Source of the DNA: Parcubacteria group bacterium Gr01-1014_38
GTDB taxonomy: Bacteria > Patescibacteriota > Andersenbacteria > UBA10190 > CAIZMI01
Length of the DNA stretch: 52,087 nucleotides
Reading direction: 5' to 3'
Assembly: GCA_007376145.1 (NCBI GenBank)
Contig: VMFP01000005.1
Span: forward strand, 1 to 52,087
Part shown: positions 1-7,717 of the stretch, in pieces
Numbering within the stretch: the first letter of the stretch is position 1
How the letters are laid out: every line of letters starts with the position of its first letter
The notes under the pieces: generated by a model
Seen by the model: the letters and a program-made list of their open reading frames with translations, nothing else
The model's database searches: none
What the model was told of the DNA's origin: nothing
Program-made: the position numbers and the translations under genes

Positions 1-225
1 GAGAGTTTTGACCCCGAGCTCCCGTCCCCAGCCTTTGTCCCAGAGGATCTTGGACTGGACGAGGAAAGGATCGTCGGTGTCGGGGGCGCCGACGCCGCCC
101 GCAGAGAGACGGGCGATAAGCTCCTGGACCTCATCGTGAATCCCGATGCCCCCCTTCTTGAGACGCGCTTTCTGAATCTCTTCCAGTTGCTTGATCTGCT
201 TCAACCCGAACAGTTTCTTCGCCAT
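1..225 (-). CDS. hypothetical protein, 3' end cut by window edge
   Basis: Open for 75 codons from an ATG at 223-225 to the window edge, so the C-terminus is missing. A GGAGG sequence lies about eight bases upstream of the ATG and decides the start. The visible N-terminus (MAKKLFGLKQIKQLEEIQKA...) is charged and probably helical, with no signal peptide or membrane segment. It follows tsaE on the same strand after about 140 bases that hold only a small hairpin (305-322, GCACGG/CCGTGC). I do not recognise the family. Confidence 0.6.
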   Translation of the reverse strand, partial: MAKKLFGLKQIKQLEEIQKARLKKGGIGIHDEVQELIARLSAGGVGAPDTDDPFLVQSKILWDKGWGRELGVKTL

Positions 226-366
226 GATGGAAACCTCCAGACGCCGGTGCATTCCCGCCGCAGCTTCACACCGCCACAGCAGCGCTCTCCGGCGCACAGA
301 ATCTGCACGGAATCTGCCGTGCGCAGTGTTCAAGGAACAACCCGAACGTTCAAGGCGGAGACTATA

Positions 367-801
367 TCACTGAGGCCGGTCAATGTCAAGGGTGCGTTCG
401 TTCTCACGCTGGCCATGCTCGAACCGGACGTGAACGCGTCGGCTCTCCTTCGCCAGGGCTTCGACGGGCATCCTGTCGGCCCACTCGACGACCGTGATCG
501 CCTGCGGGTCGGCAAGAAGCTCGGGAAGTCCGAGGCGGTCGAGATCGACCGTGGGATCGTGAAGTCGGTAGAGATCGAGATGGCGGAGGACCCGCTCTGC
601 GCTGAGGGGATACTCCTGGAGGAGCACAAAGCTGGGAGAGGTGACCAAGGCGCTCGCACCGAGCCCTTCCGCAATCCCTTGGACGAAGAGCGTCTTCCCG
701 GAGCCCAGCGGCCCCTCGAGTAACACGACATCGCCCGCCTGGAGCTGGCGGGCGAACGCCTGACCGGCGGCGCGGGTTTCTGCCGGAGAGCGCGTGATCA
801 T
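367..801 (-). CDS. tsaE: TsaE, tRNA threonylcarbamoyladenosine biosynthesis ATPase
   Basis: A 144-residue protein, the usual size for TsaE, the P-loop ATPase that works with TsaB and TsaD to place t6A on ANN-decoding tRNAs in the cytoplasm. The Walker A sequence GPLGSGKT is at residues 30-37; the family motifs HLDLYRL (74-80) and VVEWADRMP (104-112) follow. The ATG at 799-801 is preceded by AAAGGA. The frame stays open upstream into uppP, but homology begins at this methionine. It lies 13 bases after the uppP stop, so the two are probably cotranscribed. The pairing with uppP looks positional rather than functional. Confidence 0.92.
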   Translation of the reverse strand: MITRSPAETRAAGQAFARQLQAGDVVLLEGPLGSGKTLFVQGIAEGLGASALVTSPSFVLLQEYPLSAERVLRHLDLYRLHDPTVDLDRLGLPELLADPQAITVVEWADRMPVEALAKESRRVHVRFEHGQRENERTLDIDRPQ

Positions 802-814
802 TCCTTTGGCAACG

Positions 815-1567
815 TCACCGAAGGCGGAGGAGAAGAGCTCCGCCAACGACCAGAAGGTAGAGCACGTACGGCAGGAAGGTCTGGGTCCGGATGAGACGAA
901 GGAACGCGCCGATCGCCACCACACCCGAGAGAAACGCCGCGAGCACGCCAATGGCGAGCGGGAGCGAGACCCCCGCGCCCAGAGTGCTCCGCACTCCCTC
1001 GGCGCCTGCCGCCGCAGTGATCGGCAAGGCGAGAAGGAACGAAAACTCCACGGCACGCTCGCGCGAGAGCCCGGCGAAGATGCCGGCCGCCATCGTGACG
1101 CCGGAGCGCGAAAGCCCGGGAAGCAGTGCAAAGATCTGCGCACATCCGATGAGAAACCCGCGCGGCGGTGTGACTTCCAAGACGGAGGATCGCTGCGCGC
1201 GCCGATCGGCAAGAAACAGAAGCGCGGCGGTGGCGAGAAACGAAAGCCCGGTGACGAGAAGGCTGCGGAACTCCTCCGCAAGGAGACGTTGGGCAGCAAC
1301 CCCGACCAGCGCGGCCGGAAGCGTTCCGAGCACCAGCGCCCAGAACAGCGGCGCGTCGCGTCCACGGACGAGCGCGATCCAGGTCCTCCGGAAATAGACG
1401 AGCACCGCAAGAAAGGTTCCAAGGTGGAGCGCCGCGTCGAAGGCCAGTCCCTCATCCGCCCATCCGAAGACGTACCGCGCCAGGAGGAGATGGCCGTCGC
1501 TGCTCACCGGAAGGAACTCGGTAATCCCCTGCACGACGCCGAGGACGACCGCGCGGAGGAGTTCCAT
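815..1567 (-). CDS. uppP: undecaprenyl-diphosphatase UppP (BacA)
   Basis: A 250-residue polytopic membrane protein of the BacA/UppP family, which dephosphorylates undecaprenyl pyrophosphate to recycle the lipid carrier for peptidoglycan and surface glycans. Both signature regions are present: ITEFLPVSSDGH (15-26, with the catalytic Glu) and PGLSRSG (150-156). The length is slightly below the usual 260-280. The start is ATG at 1565-1567. A hairpin with a T-run on the minus strand lies shortly upstream (1605-1633). It fits with the PBP and the polysaccharide cluster in this window, which need the same carrier. Confidence 0.93.
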   Translation of the reverse strand: MELLRAVVLGVVQGITEFLPVSSDGHLLLARYVFGWADEGLAFDAALHLGTFLAVLVYFRRTWIALVRGRDAPLFWALVLGTLPAALVGVAAQRLLAEEFRSLLVTGLSFLATAALLFLADRRAQRSSVLEVTPPRGFLIGCAQIFALLPGLSRSGVTMAAGIFAGLSRERAVEFSFLLALPITAAAGAEGVRSTLGAGVSLPLAIGVLAAFLSGVVAIGAFLRLIRTQTFLPYVLYLLVVGGALLLRLR

Positions 1568-1604
1568 GCAGTGTCAGCGTAGCATGGAGCATTTCAAAAA
1601 ACGG

Positions 1605-1633
1605 AAGGGACAACCTATCCGGGGTTGCCCCTT
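1605..1633. promoter_or_regulatory. terminator-like hairpin between divergent genes
   Basis: AAGGGACAACC (1605-1615) pairs with GGTTGCCCCTT (1623-1633), ten pairs with one A-C mismatch and a seven-base loop. The minus strand reads into TTTTTTG and the plus strand into TTTT. Both neighbouring genes start outward from here (uppP at 1567, plus-strand gene at 1666), so an ordinary end-of-gene terminator is unexpected. It could be an attenuator in the uppP leader or a block against antisense transcription. Confidence 0.45.
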
Positions 1634-1665
1634 TTGAGGCCCAGCCGATACGCTGAGCTGTTCCA

Positions 1666-2895
1666 ATGGACCGCTCGAGTATGGATCAGACACTAGAGGT
1701 GATCACGCGTGCACAGCGGGGGATTCTCCTCGCGGTGCCTGCGGATCCACCCACCGACGCGTTTGCGGCGATGCTCGGACTCTCCCTGGCCCTCGATCGC
1801 CTCGGCAAGCCCGCCACGGTGGTGAGTCCGAGCTTCGTCCCCGAACACCTCCGGTTCCTCCCGGGGACGTCGCAGGTTCGGGATCGGGTCGAGATCCCGG
1901 CGGAGATAATCCTCGAACTTCCCCTCCGTGGCGCACATCCGCACGAGGTGCGCTGGGACGAAGTCGGAGATCACCTCCGGGTTACGGTACGCGCGAGTGC
2001 GGGTCTGGCAGTGGCAGACCGCGACGTCCGCGTCCGCAGCGGAGCGTACCCGTGGGATGCCGCGGTCACGGTGGGGGCGTCACGCCTCCACGCGCTGGGA
2101 CCGCTCTACGCCGAGCACCACCGGTTCTTCTCCGAGACGCCGCTCCTCAATATTGACCGCGGGACGGCGAACGAGTTCTTCGGGACCGTGAACCTCGTCT
2201 CTTCGACGGCGAGCACGGTGTCGGAAGTCATACTGGAACTCCTGGAGACGCTCGGCGGAGTGCAGACACTGGCGCCAGAGGTCGCGACATGCCTCCTGGC
2301 AGGGATTGCTGCCGCCACCGATTCCTTCCGGACGCCGACGCTGACGCCACAGACGTTCCAGGCGGCGAGTCGCCTCCTCCGGCAAGACGCCGACCACCAG
2401 GCCGTGGTCCGGCATCTGTTCCGGACACACACCCTCCCCGAGCTCCGCCTCCTCGGTCGGGCCCTCGCGCGGCTCGAAGAACTGCCGCGGGACACCGTCC
2501 TCGCCGTCGTGCACGAACGCGACTTTATGGAAACCGAGGCGACACCCGATACCATGCCGAGTATCCTCAAAGAGATCCTCGAGTGGGCCGGGAGGACGCG
2601 CACCGCCTTTCTCGCGTTCGCACGGAACGCGGGGACGTTCGAAGTCCTCACGTTCCTCGGGCAGATGAATCCAGAGGACCGGGAGAACTTCCGCGCCGCG
2701 CTCGGCGGCGTCTTCGTCGGACCGTTCGTCCTCATCAATCTCGGACCGGTTCCTCCGGAACAGCTTCCGCAGGTACTCCGCGAGCGACTCCTCTCCCGCC
2801 TCCCGGAACCGGAAGGCACCGCACCGGTCAGGGCAGCGGTTTTGGAACAAGCCTCGGGTACCGCCGGAGGAGTCCTTGGATCCCGGACCGCGTGA
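1666..2895 (+). CDS. degenerate DHH-family phosphoesterase-like protein
   Basis: A 409-residue protein with the layout of NrnA/RecJ-type DHH phosphoesterases, which cleave short RNAs or phosphonucleotides with two metal ions. The N-terminal strand and PPTDAFAAML (28-37) match the family PDGDAxGS region. STASTVSEVILELL (180-193) matches the SSTAE helix. Where the family has NIDHH, this protein has NIDRG (162-166), so both catalytic histidines are gone. Hydrolytic activity is doubtful; a binding or structural role is possible. No strong ribosome site is visible; an in-frame ATG at 1681 is an alternative start. Its 3' end overlaps the convergent PfkB gene by 68 bases. Confidence 0.75.
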   Translation: MDRSSMDQTLEVITRAQRGILLAVPADPPTDAFAAMLGLSLALDRLGKPATVVSPSFVPEHLRFLPGTSQVRDRVEIPAEIILELPLRGAHPHEVRWDEVGDHLRVTVRASAGLAVADRDVRVRSGAYPWDAAVTVGASRLHALGPLYAEHHRFFSETPLLNIDRGTANEFFGTVNLVSSTASTVSEVILELLETLGGVQTLAPEVATCLLAGIAAATDSFRTPTLTPQTFQAASRLLRQDADHQAVVRHLFRTHTLPELRLLGRALARLEELPRDTVLAVVHERDFMETEATPDTMPSILKEILEWAGRTRTAFLAFARNAGTFEVLTFLGQMNPEDRENFRAALGGVFVGPFVLINLGPVPPEQLPQVLRERLLSRLPEPEGTAPVRAAVLEQASGTAGGVLGSRTA

Positions 2896-3823
2896 GGAGT
2901 CCCGCCTGCGGACCGATTTTCTGGATGACGGAGCCGGCGTTCGCCGCCCCCCAGCGGAGCGCATCGGCGATGTCTGTGCCGTAGGAGAGTGCCGCGAGGA
3001 ATCCGGTGCTGTAGGCATCCCCCGCTCCTGTCCGTTCGACCGCGGGCAGCGGGTACGGCGGCATGGACCACGCGTCGCCATCGCGGAGTGCGTAGGAACC
3101 AGCGGGGCCATCGGTGATGACCACCGTTGCGGGCCCAAGCGCGTGCAACCCCGAGAGCAAAGTTCGAGGCGTCACGGAGGGCGAGCGTTTTAAGATCGTT
3201 GCCGCTTCCTCCCGATTGACGAGGAGAACGTCGGTGCGTTTCAGGAGCGACAAAAGCGCTGACGGTTTACCCCGCAACTGGTGGGTTCCGGGGTTAAAGG
3301 CAAGGGACGCACCGGATGTTTGTAGGTACCGGAGGAGCGGTGGAACAATCCGCTCCCACCCTTTCCCCATGCTGGTGAGGTAGACGCGGAAGGAGGGCGC
3401 GAGCACCGGCAGGCGGTAGGTCCGCGGCTCGTGATAGATGAGGATGGTTCGCTCCCCTTGGAAGCTTAAGACGGTGGAGTAATTCGTGCCGCGGCGGCGA
3501 TCGAAGATGACGTACGGCATGGCCACGCCGTTCTTCCGGAGTTCGGCGGCAATTCCGCGCCCGGCCTCATCGCTCCCGAGCGTGGTGACCATGGCGACCG
3601 AGAGTCCCAAGCGCGCAGAACCCACTGCGTTGTTCGCCGCGTTCCCCGCCGCCGGGACGCGCGTGACGGCCTCGACGGGAATCTTGTCCGCGTACCGGAA
3701 GCAGAGGAGACACGCCCGCCGGTTCAGCGTGCAATGGACCGTCGCATCGTGGAGCTTCAAGAACACATCCACCGTCGCATCGCCGATGGAAACGAGGTCG
3801 TACGGCACGCGGCGTTTCTGCAT
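2828..3823 (-). CDS. PfkB-family carbohydrate (ribokinase-like) kinase
   Basis: A 331-residue ribokinase-fold sugar or nucleoside kinase. The glycine/asparagine-rich substrate loop AAGNAANNAVGSARLG is at 58-73, NREEA at 203-207, and the catalytic/ATP site RTGAGDAYSTG at 264-274 with the catalytic base Asp269. Substrate cannot be read from sequence. A stretch around 30-45 with three cysteines (CTLNRRACLLC) is unusual for the family. It is monocistronic, facing the DHH-like gene and overlapping it by 68 bases at the 3' ends, and is divergent from pilB with about 125 bases between the starts. Confidence 0.88.
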   Translation of the reverse strand: MQKRRVPYDLVSIGDATVDVFLKLHDATVHCTLNRRACLLCFRYADKIPVEAVTRVPAAGNAANNAVGSARLGLSVAMVTTLGSDEAGRGIAAELRKNGVAMPYVIFDRRRGTNYSTVLSFQGERTILIYHEPRTYRLPVLAPSFRVYLTSMGKGWERIVPPLLRYLQTSGASLAFNPGTHQLRGKPSALLSLLKRTDVLLVNREEAATILKRSPSVTPRTLLSGLHALGPATVVITDGPAGSYALRDGDAWSMPPYPLPAVERTGAGDAYSTGFLAALSYGTDIADALRWGAANAGSVIQKIGPQAGLLTRSGIQGLLRRYPRLVPKPLP

Positions 3824-3947
3824 GGGCGTTTTGGTTCAGCGTATCCTGGATGACCGGCGCGCGTACAGCCGTGCGGGCCAACCGGCGCGCAGGGAAACTC
3901 CCCACGCGGACATCCGACGCAGTACACTACGCAAAGGAGAACACCGC

Positions 3948-5690
3948 ATGGCCAACACCAATATCCCCCCGCCGCCGGAGACACCGCCCCGCCCCCCCCG
4001 CAGCGGGGTCTCCCGGGAGACGGAGAAGGAACTCCGGCGGGAGGAGCGCGCCCTTGAGCCGACCTTAAAGAAGCTCGAGCGAACCGAGGAAGAGCGCTTT
4101 GCGGCTGATCGCGCGGCGCGCCTCGGACTCCCGTACATCAACCTTCTCGGATTTCCCATCAACACCGACGCCTTACGCCTGGTGCCCGAGGAACGCGCCC
4201 GAGCGGTGAAGGCCATCGTGTTCTGGAAGCAGGGAAAAGAAGTGCGCCTTGGCGCCGTTGATCCGACGTCGCGCGCCGTCCGAGATCTGGAGAACGAACT
4301 CGTGGACCAAGAAGGTTTTCACGTCCGTCGATACCTCTGCTCGCCGCGCTCTCTCGATCTCGCACTCTCGATGTACGTCAAAGTGGCGCGAGAAGGCGCG
4401 AAGCGCGATCGGTACCTTGCCCTTCCCACCGAGGAGCTTACCATTTTCGAGCGGGAAATCCGGAACTTGAAGGAGCTTGGGCAGCGCATCGTGGAGCTCC
4501 CCACCACCGAAGTCCTCGACACGATCGTTGCAGGCGCGGTCAAGCTCGAGGCGTCGGACATTCACATCGAGCCGAAAGAGGGCTATGCCCGCCTCCGGTA
4601 CCGCATTGACGGCGTGCTGCAGGACATTACGAACTTTTCTCTCGCCGGCTACACCCAGCTTCTCTCTCGCGTGAAAGTCCTCTCCGGCCTCAAGCTGAAC
4701 GTCCACGATCTCCCGCAAGACGGCTCCTTTGTCCTGCAGACCGCGCAGACCACCATTGACGTCCGCACGAGCATCATCCCTGGGGATCCAGGAGAGAACA
4801 TCGTCCTCCGACTCCTCGATCGGAACATGGCGGTGAAGCGCATCGAGGACCTCGGGATGAAGGACCGCGATCGTGACCTCATCCTGAAGGAGCTGAAGAA
4901 ACCGGACGGGATGATCTTGAATACCGGCCCGACGGGGTCCGGGAAAACGACAACGCTCGCAACGTTCCTCCAGCTCATCAATAAGCCCGAGCTAAAAATC
5001 ATTACGCTCGAAGATCCTATCGAATACCGCATCCCCGGCGTCGAGCAGACGCAGGTGGACGAGGAGAGCGGCTACACGTTCTCCAGGGGGTTACGGAGCA
5101 TCCTCCGGCAAGATCCGGACATCATCCTCGTCGGCGAGATCCGCGATACGGACACGGCGGAAACGGCGATGCACGCGGCGCTCACCGGCCACCTTGTCCT
5201 CACCACGCTTCACACGAACGATGCGGTGGGTGCCATTCCTCGTCTCGTGGACATGGGGGTGCGTCCGTACATCATCGCGCCTGCCGTGAACGCGATTATC
5301 GCGCAGCGCTTGGTGCGGAAGGTTTGCCCGCACTGCGCGGAGGAATATCCGGCAACGTCCGAAGAACGCGCGCTCATTCGGGAAGCGCTTAGCGGGGCGG
5401 CAAAAGACGTCTTCGATCCGAAGGTGCTCGACAATCCAAAACTGACCCTGGTCCGCGCGAAAGGCTGCCCCAAGTGCAACGAGACCGGCTACCGCGGCCG
5501 CATCGGCGTCTTCGAGATCTTCGCCGTGAAAGGGGAGATCGAAAAGCTGGCGACGGAAGGCGCCGACACCATGGCGCTCAAGGAGGCCGCTCACAAGCAG
5601 GGCATGACCACCGTCACGCAGGACGCGATGCTCAAAGTCCTCGAGAAGATCACCACCCTCGAAGAAGCGGAACGGGTCGGGGAGGTGTAG
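3948..5690 (+). CDS. pilB: PilB/GspE-type pilus assembly ATPase
   Basis: A 580-residue GspE/PilB secretion ATPase that powers type IV pilus extension at the inner face of the membrane. A proline-rich start (8-18) and charged helix precede an N-terminal MshEN-like domain (about 50-160). The ATPase core has Walker A GPTGSGKT (327-334), Asp-box residues around 355-377 and Walker B ILVGEIRD (393-400). A four-cysteine zinc motif is formed by CPHC (460-463) and CPKC (507-510). The start is ATG 3948 with AAAGGAGA seven bases upstream; the frame is open further upstream but antisense to the kinase. No pilC, pilT or pilin gene is adjacent. Confidence 0.93.
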   Translation: MANTNIPPPPETPPRPPRSGVSRETEKELRREERALEPTLKKLERTEEERFAADRAARLGLPYINLLGFPINTDALRLVPEERARAVKAIVFWKQGKEVRLGAVDPTSRAVRDLENELVDQEGFHVRRYLCSPRSLDLALSMYVKVAREGAKRDRYLALPTEELTIFEREIRNLKELGQRIVELPTTEVLDTIVAGAVKLEASDIHIEPKEGYARLRYRIDGVLQDITNFSLAGYTQLLSRVKVLSGLKLNVHDLPQDGSFVLQTAQTTIDVRTSIIPGDPGENIVLRLLDRNMAVKRIEDLGMKDRDRDLILKELKKPDGMILNTGPTGSGKTTTLATFLQLINKPELKIITLEDPIEYRIPGVEQTQVDEESGYTFSRGLRSILRQDPDIILVGEIRDTDTAETAMHAALTGHLVLTTLHTNDAVGAIPRLVDMGVRPYIIAPAVNAIIAQRLVRKVCPHCAEEYPATSEERALIREALSGAAKDVFDPKVLDNPKLTLVRAKGCPKCNETGYRGRIGVFEIFAVKGEIEKLATEGADTMALKEAAHKQGMTTVTQDAMLKVLEKITTLEEAERVGEV

Positions 5691-5789
5691 AGTCTGGGCG
5701 AAGAAAACCAGTAGTTTTCCTCGTCCACAGGACTTTTCCACAGCCGACATCTGGACAGAAAGATTAGTTTCGGATATGTTGGATTATAG

Positions 5790-6344
5790 ATGAACTCATC
5801 TTCTTCGATAGAAATCTTGTCTGCCTTCGTGGACACGGCGGAAAGAAACCGAAATTACCCCTCGAACACCGCGGCGGGACTACGTTCGGCCCTACGACTG
5901 TTTGAGCGTGAATTGAACGGGACCGAGCGTGCCTCTGTGGAGCAATTGTCGAAGAACCTAGACAAAATCTACAGGCAGGTCGTGAGTCGAAATCAGCAGA
6001 AAATGACCGCGGCGAGCATGGAAACCTATCGCCGTCGTATAAAAAACCTCCTGAGCGATTACGAAAACTATGGCGTGGATCCGACGAGGATAGCGGAGTG
6101 GAATCGCCCAACTCGAAAAGTTCTCGCACGAGAGCCTGGATCGGTAATATCCAACCCTTCTACGGACAGTTCCGCTGCACCCACATCGGTTCCCAACAAC
6201 GAAACACCTGCAACCAGTCGTCTGGAGATAGTATTGCGTCCCGATGCGAGAGCTATTCTGGTGTTGCCGGCGAATTTGACAAAAGAGGATGCTGCAGCAA
6301 TTAAAGCACTCGTGGACGCCAGTGTGCGCTCAGCCCATTTATAA
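5790..6344 (+). CDS. hypothetical protein, integrase SAM-like N-terminus
   Basis: A 184-residue protein I cannot name. The first 100 residues are helical and resemble the N-terminal DNA-binding (SAM-like) domain of tyrosine recombinases, including ETYRRRIKNLLSDYENYGVD, but no catalytic domain follows. A Ser/Pro/Thr-rich linker (about 118-145) leads to a short C-terminal segment with LVLPANLTKEDAAAIKALVD. Base use differs from the neighbours: 30 of 60 bases are G/C at 6001-6060. The ATG has no clear ribosome site. Probably an accessory DNA-binding protein; function is not established. Confidence 0.6.
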   Translation: MNSSSSIEILSAFVDTAERNRNYPSNTAAGLRSALRLFERELNGTERASVEQLSKNLDKIYRQVVSRNQQKMTAASMETYRRRIKNLLSDYENYGVDPTRIAEWNRPTRKVLAREPGSVISNPSTDSSAAPTSVPNNETPATSRLEIVLRPDARAILVLPANLTKEDAAAIKALVDASVRSAHL

Positions 6345-6485
6345 TCATGGGGCGGCAGTTTCACGCCAGTCAATGTTCTTGCCGCGTGTGTTTCGATATT
6401 AGTCAGTTTGGTACTCACCCGGATCTCGTGGCAGGTACCGAACTACTTGTACCGGCTACTATTATCTGTGAGAGAAAACTAAGAA

Positions 6486-6656
6486 GTGAGCATTTGTGCT
6501 CGCCTCGCTGGTCTTTCCAAGATCCCAATTCCAGCGCGCACCGAACTTATCTATAACGCCGACGATTGTTTTTCACACCTTGCAACTCAACTCATCGATG
6601 CGATAAAGATCTTTGTCGAGAAACCCAGGAATCTGACAGTCAACGAGCATGCTTGA
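6486..6656 (+). CDS. possible small ORF or gene fragment
   Basis: Fifty-six codons from GTG with a protein-like composition (KIPIPARTELIYNADDC, LATQLIDAIKIFVEK). It is not recognised, has no clear ribosome site, and overlaps another short frame. It may be the 3' remnant of a decayed gene. Confidence 0.2.
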   Translation: MSICARLAGLSKIPIPARTELIYNADDCFSHLATQLIDAIKIFVEKPRNLTVNEHA

Positions 6657-6708
6657 GTTAATCCTATGAGTGTGCTCGAAACCCATAAACCTTCCAGCCT
6701 CCGTGCTC

Positions 6709-6762
6709 GCCACCCGCTGTATCGAGAGGAGAAGTGGGTTCCACAATCTTCTCACGTGGGCT
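6709..6762 (+). repeat. 54-bp direct repeat, left copy flanking the DUF4331 cassette
   Basis: This segment matches 10681-10734 at 45 of 54 positions without gaps, in the same orientation. Conserved blocks are ATCGAGAG, GGGTTCCACA and GTGGGCT. The two copies bracket exactly the three-gene DUF4331-TPR-HupE unit. Coding potential differs in the two copies, so shared protein sequence does not explain the match. Confidence 0.75.
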
Positions 6763-6780
6763 ACCAAGCCACAGAACGAA

Positions 6781-6807
6781 AAAGTCCCGGCTTCACGTCG
6801 GGGCTTT
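6781..6807. terminator. bidirectional intrinsic terminator
   Basis: AAAGTCCCGGC (6781-6791) pairs with GTCGGGGCTTT (6797-6807), eleven pairs including G-T pairs around a TTCAC loop. CTTTCTT follows on the plus strand and the minus strand runs into TTTTTC. It sits 74 bases past the hupE-like stop and probably ends that minus-strand operon. Confidence 0.75.
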
Positions 6808-6880
6808 CTTCGTTGCGCGGCATGGCCGCGCGAAGGGAAAGGGAGTCGAAGAGTCTCCATCCTTGAGCAAAGAGCTTTCG

Positions 6881-7717
6881 TCACGCAACCATCCGCTGAA
6901 TGCCCCAGGCAAGACCCAGACCTCCGAGGACAACGCCTGCCAGTTTGAGAAATGCCTGGTACCAGGTGGATGTCCGAGCTGACCAGAGCACGGACAAGGC
7001 GAGCGAGACGACGAGGAGCTGTCCGAGCTCGATGCCGACGTTGAAGGAGAAAAGTGAAGAGAGAAACTTATCCTGCGGAAGTTGGATTTCCTTGAGGATA
7101 CCTGCAAAGCCAAGGCCGTGGAAGAACCCGAAGACAAATACTGTGACGATGTGCGAGAGAGTGCTCCGAAACCACCGGACATGATGAAGGAACGTGCTCG
7201 TGAGCGCGACGTACGCAATGGAGAATGCGATGAAGGGCTCGACGATGCGGGAAGAGAGCGTGAGGAGTCCCGCGCCCGCAAGAAGGAGTGAGAGACTGTG
7301 TGCAATCGTGAACGTACTCGTAAGCCGGAGGATGCGGCGGAGTGATGCTGGTACGAGAAGGAGCGAGAGGACAAAGAGAACATGGTCGAGACCGCCGAGA
7401 ATGTGGCGGACGCCGAGTTTCCCAAAGTCCATGCTGTTGTCGAGGAGGGTAGTCTGCTGGTGTGCCAGGCGGACGACATCTTCCGCGTTCCGGATCCTCT
7501 TCGCGAGGTCAGGAGCCGTATGGGCTCCCAGGATTTTCCGGAGATCTTCCGGGGACGCGGTGGGGTTGGCTCTGAGGAACTCTTGGACTTGTATGGGGAG
7601 GAGTTCGTGAGCGAATGCTGGGTGAGCGAATAACAGAACAGTGAGAACGACGGACACGCGAAGCGAGAGCGTGCTCCGGCCCTCGCCCTGCTCGAGCCTC
7701 ACCCGGTCACAGGTCAT
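6881..7717 (-). CDS. HupE/UreJ-2-like membrane protein
   Basis: A 278-residue membrane protein of the HupE/UreJ type, a family linked to nickel or cobalt handling though often uncharacterised. A signal peptide is followed by AHELLP (36-41). A soluble segment follows (about 42-95), then roughly six membrane helices. The family signature HxxxGxDH is present at 105-112 (HILGGLDH) and a second histidine group FGFFHGLGFAG lies in a later helix. Its ATG overlaps the stop of the TPR gene (ATGA, 7714-7717), so the two are translationally coupled. No hydrogenase, urease or other nickel enzyme is visible in the window. Confidence 0.8.
   Translation of the reverse strand: MTCDRVRLEQGEGRSTLSLRVSVVLTVLLFAHPAFAHELLPIQVQEFLRANPTASPEDLRKILGAHTAPDLAKRIRNAEDVVRLAHQQTTLLDNSMDFGKLGVRHILGGLDHVLFVLSLLLVPASLRRILRLTSTFTIAHSLSLLLAGAGLLTLSSRIVEPFIAFSIAYVALTSTFLHHVRWFRSTLSHIVTVFVFGFFHGLGFAGILKEIQLPQDKFLSSLFSFNVGIELGQLLVVSLALSVLWSARTSTWYQAFLKLAGVVLGGLGLAWGIQRMVA

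Larger units (their letters stand above)
6345..6880. other. intergenic accessory stretch with possible gene remnants
   Basis: This 536-base gap holds no convincing full-length gene. Two short frames could be fragments: 6347-6556 (69 codons) and 6486-6656 (56 codons from GTG, ending ...EKPRNLTVNEHA). They overlap in different frames and neither has a good ribosome site. Further right are one copy of the direct repeat (6709-6762) and a terminator hairpin (6781-6807). Confidence 0.5.

Noticed and set aside
802-1455. Extended N-terminus for TsaE (frame open to 1455)
   Set aside because: The extra part overlaps uppP in another frame and has an Arg/Ser-rich shadow composition; homology begins at the ATG at 799-801, which has a ribosome site.
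5736-5744. TTTTCCACA as an origin DnaA box
   Set aside because: Isolated variant site more than 20 kb from the dnaA cluster; similar sites at 32354 also look like chance.
6709-6762. tRNA-like GGGTTCCAC in the direct repeats
   Set aside because: The sequence resembles a T-loop, but no acceptor, D or anticodon stem can be built around either copy.
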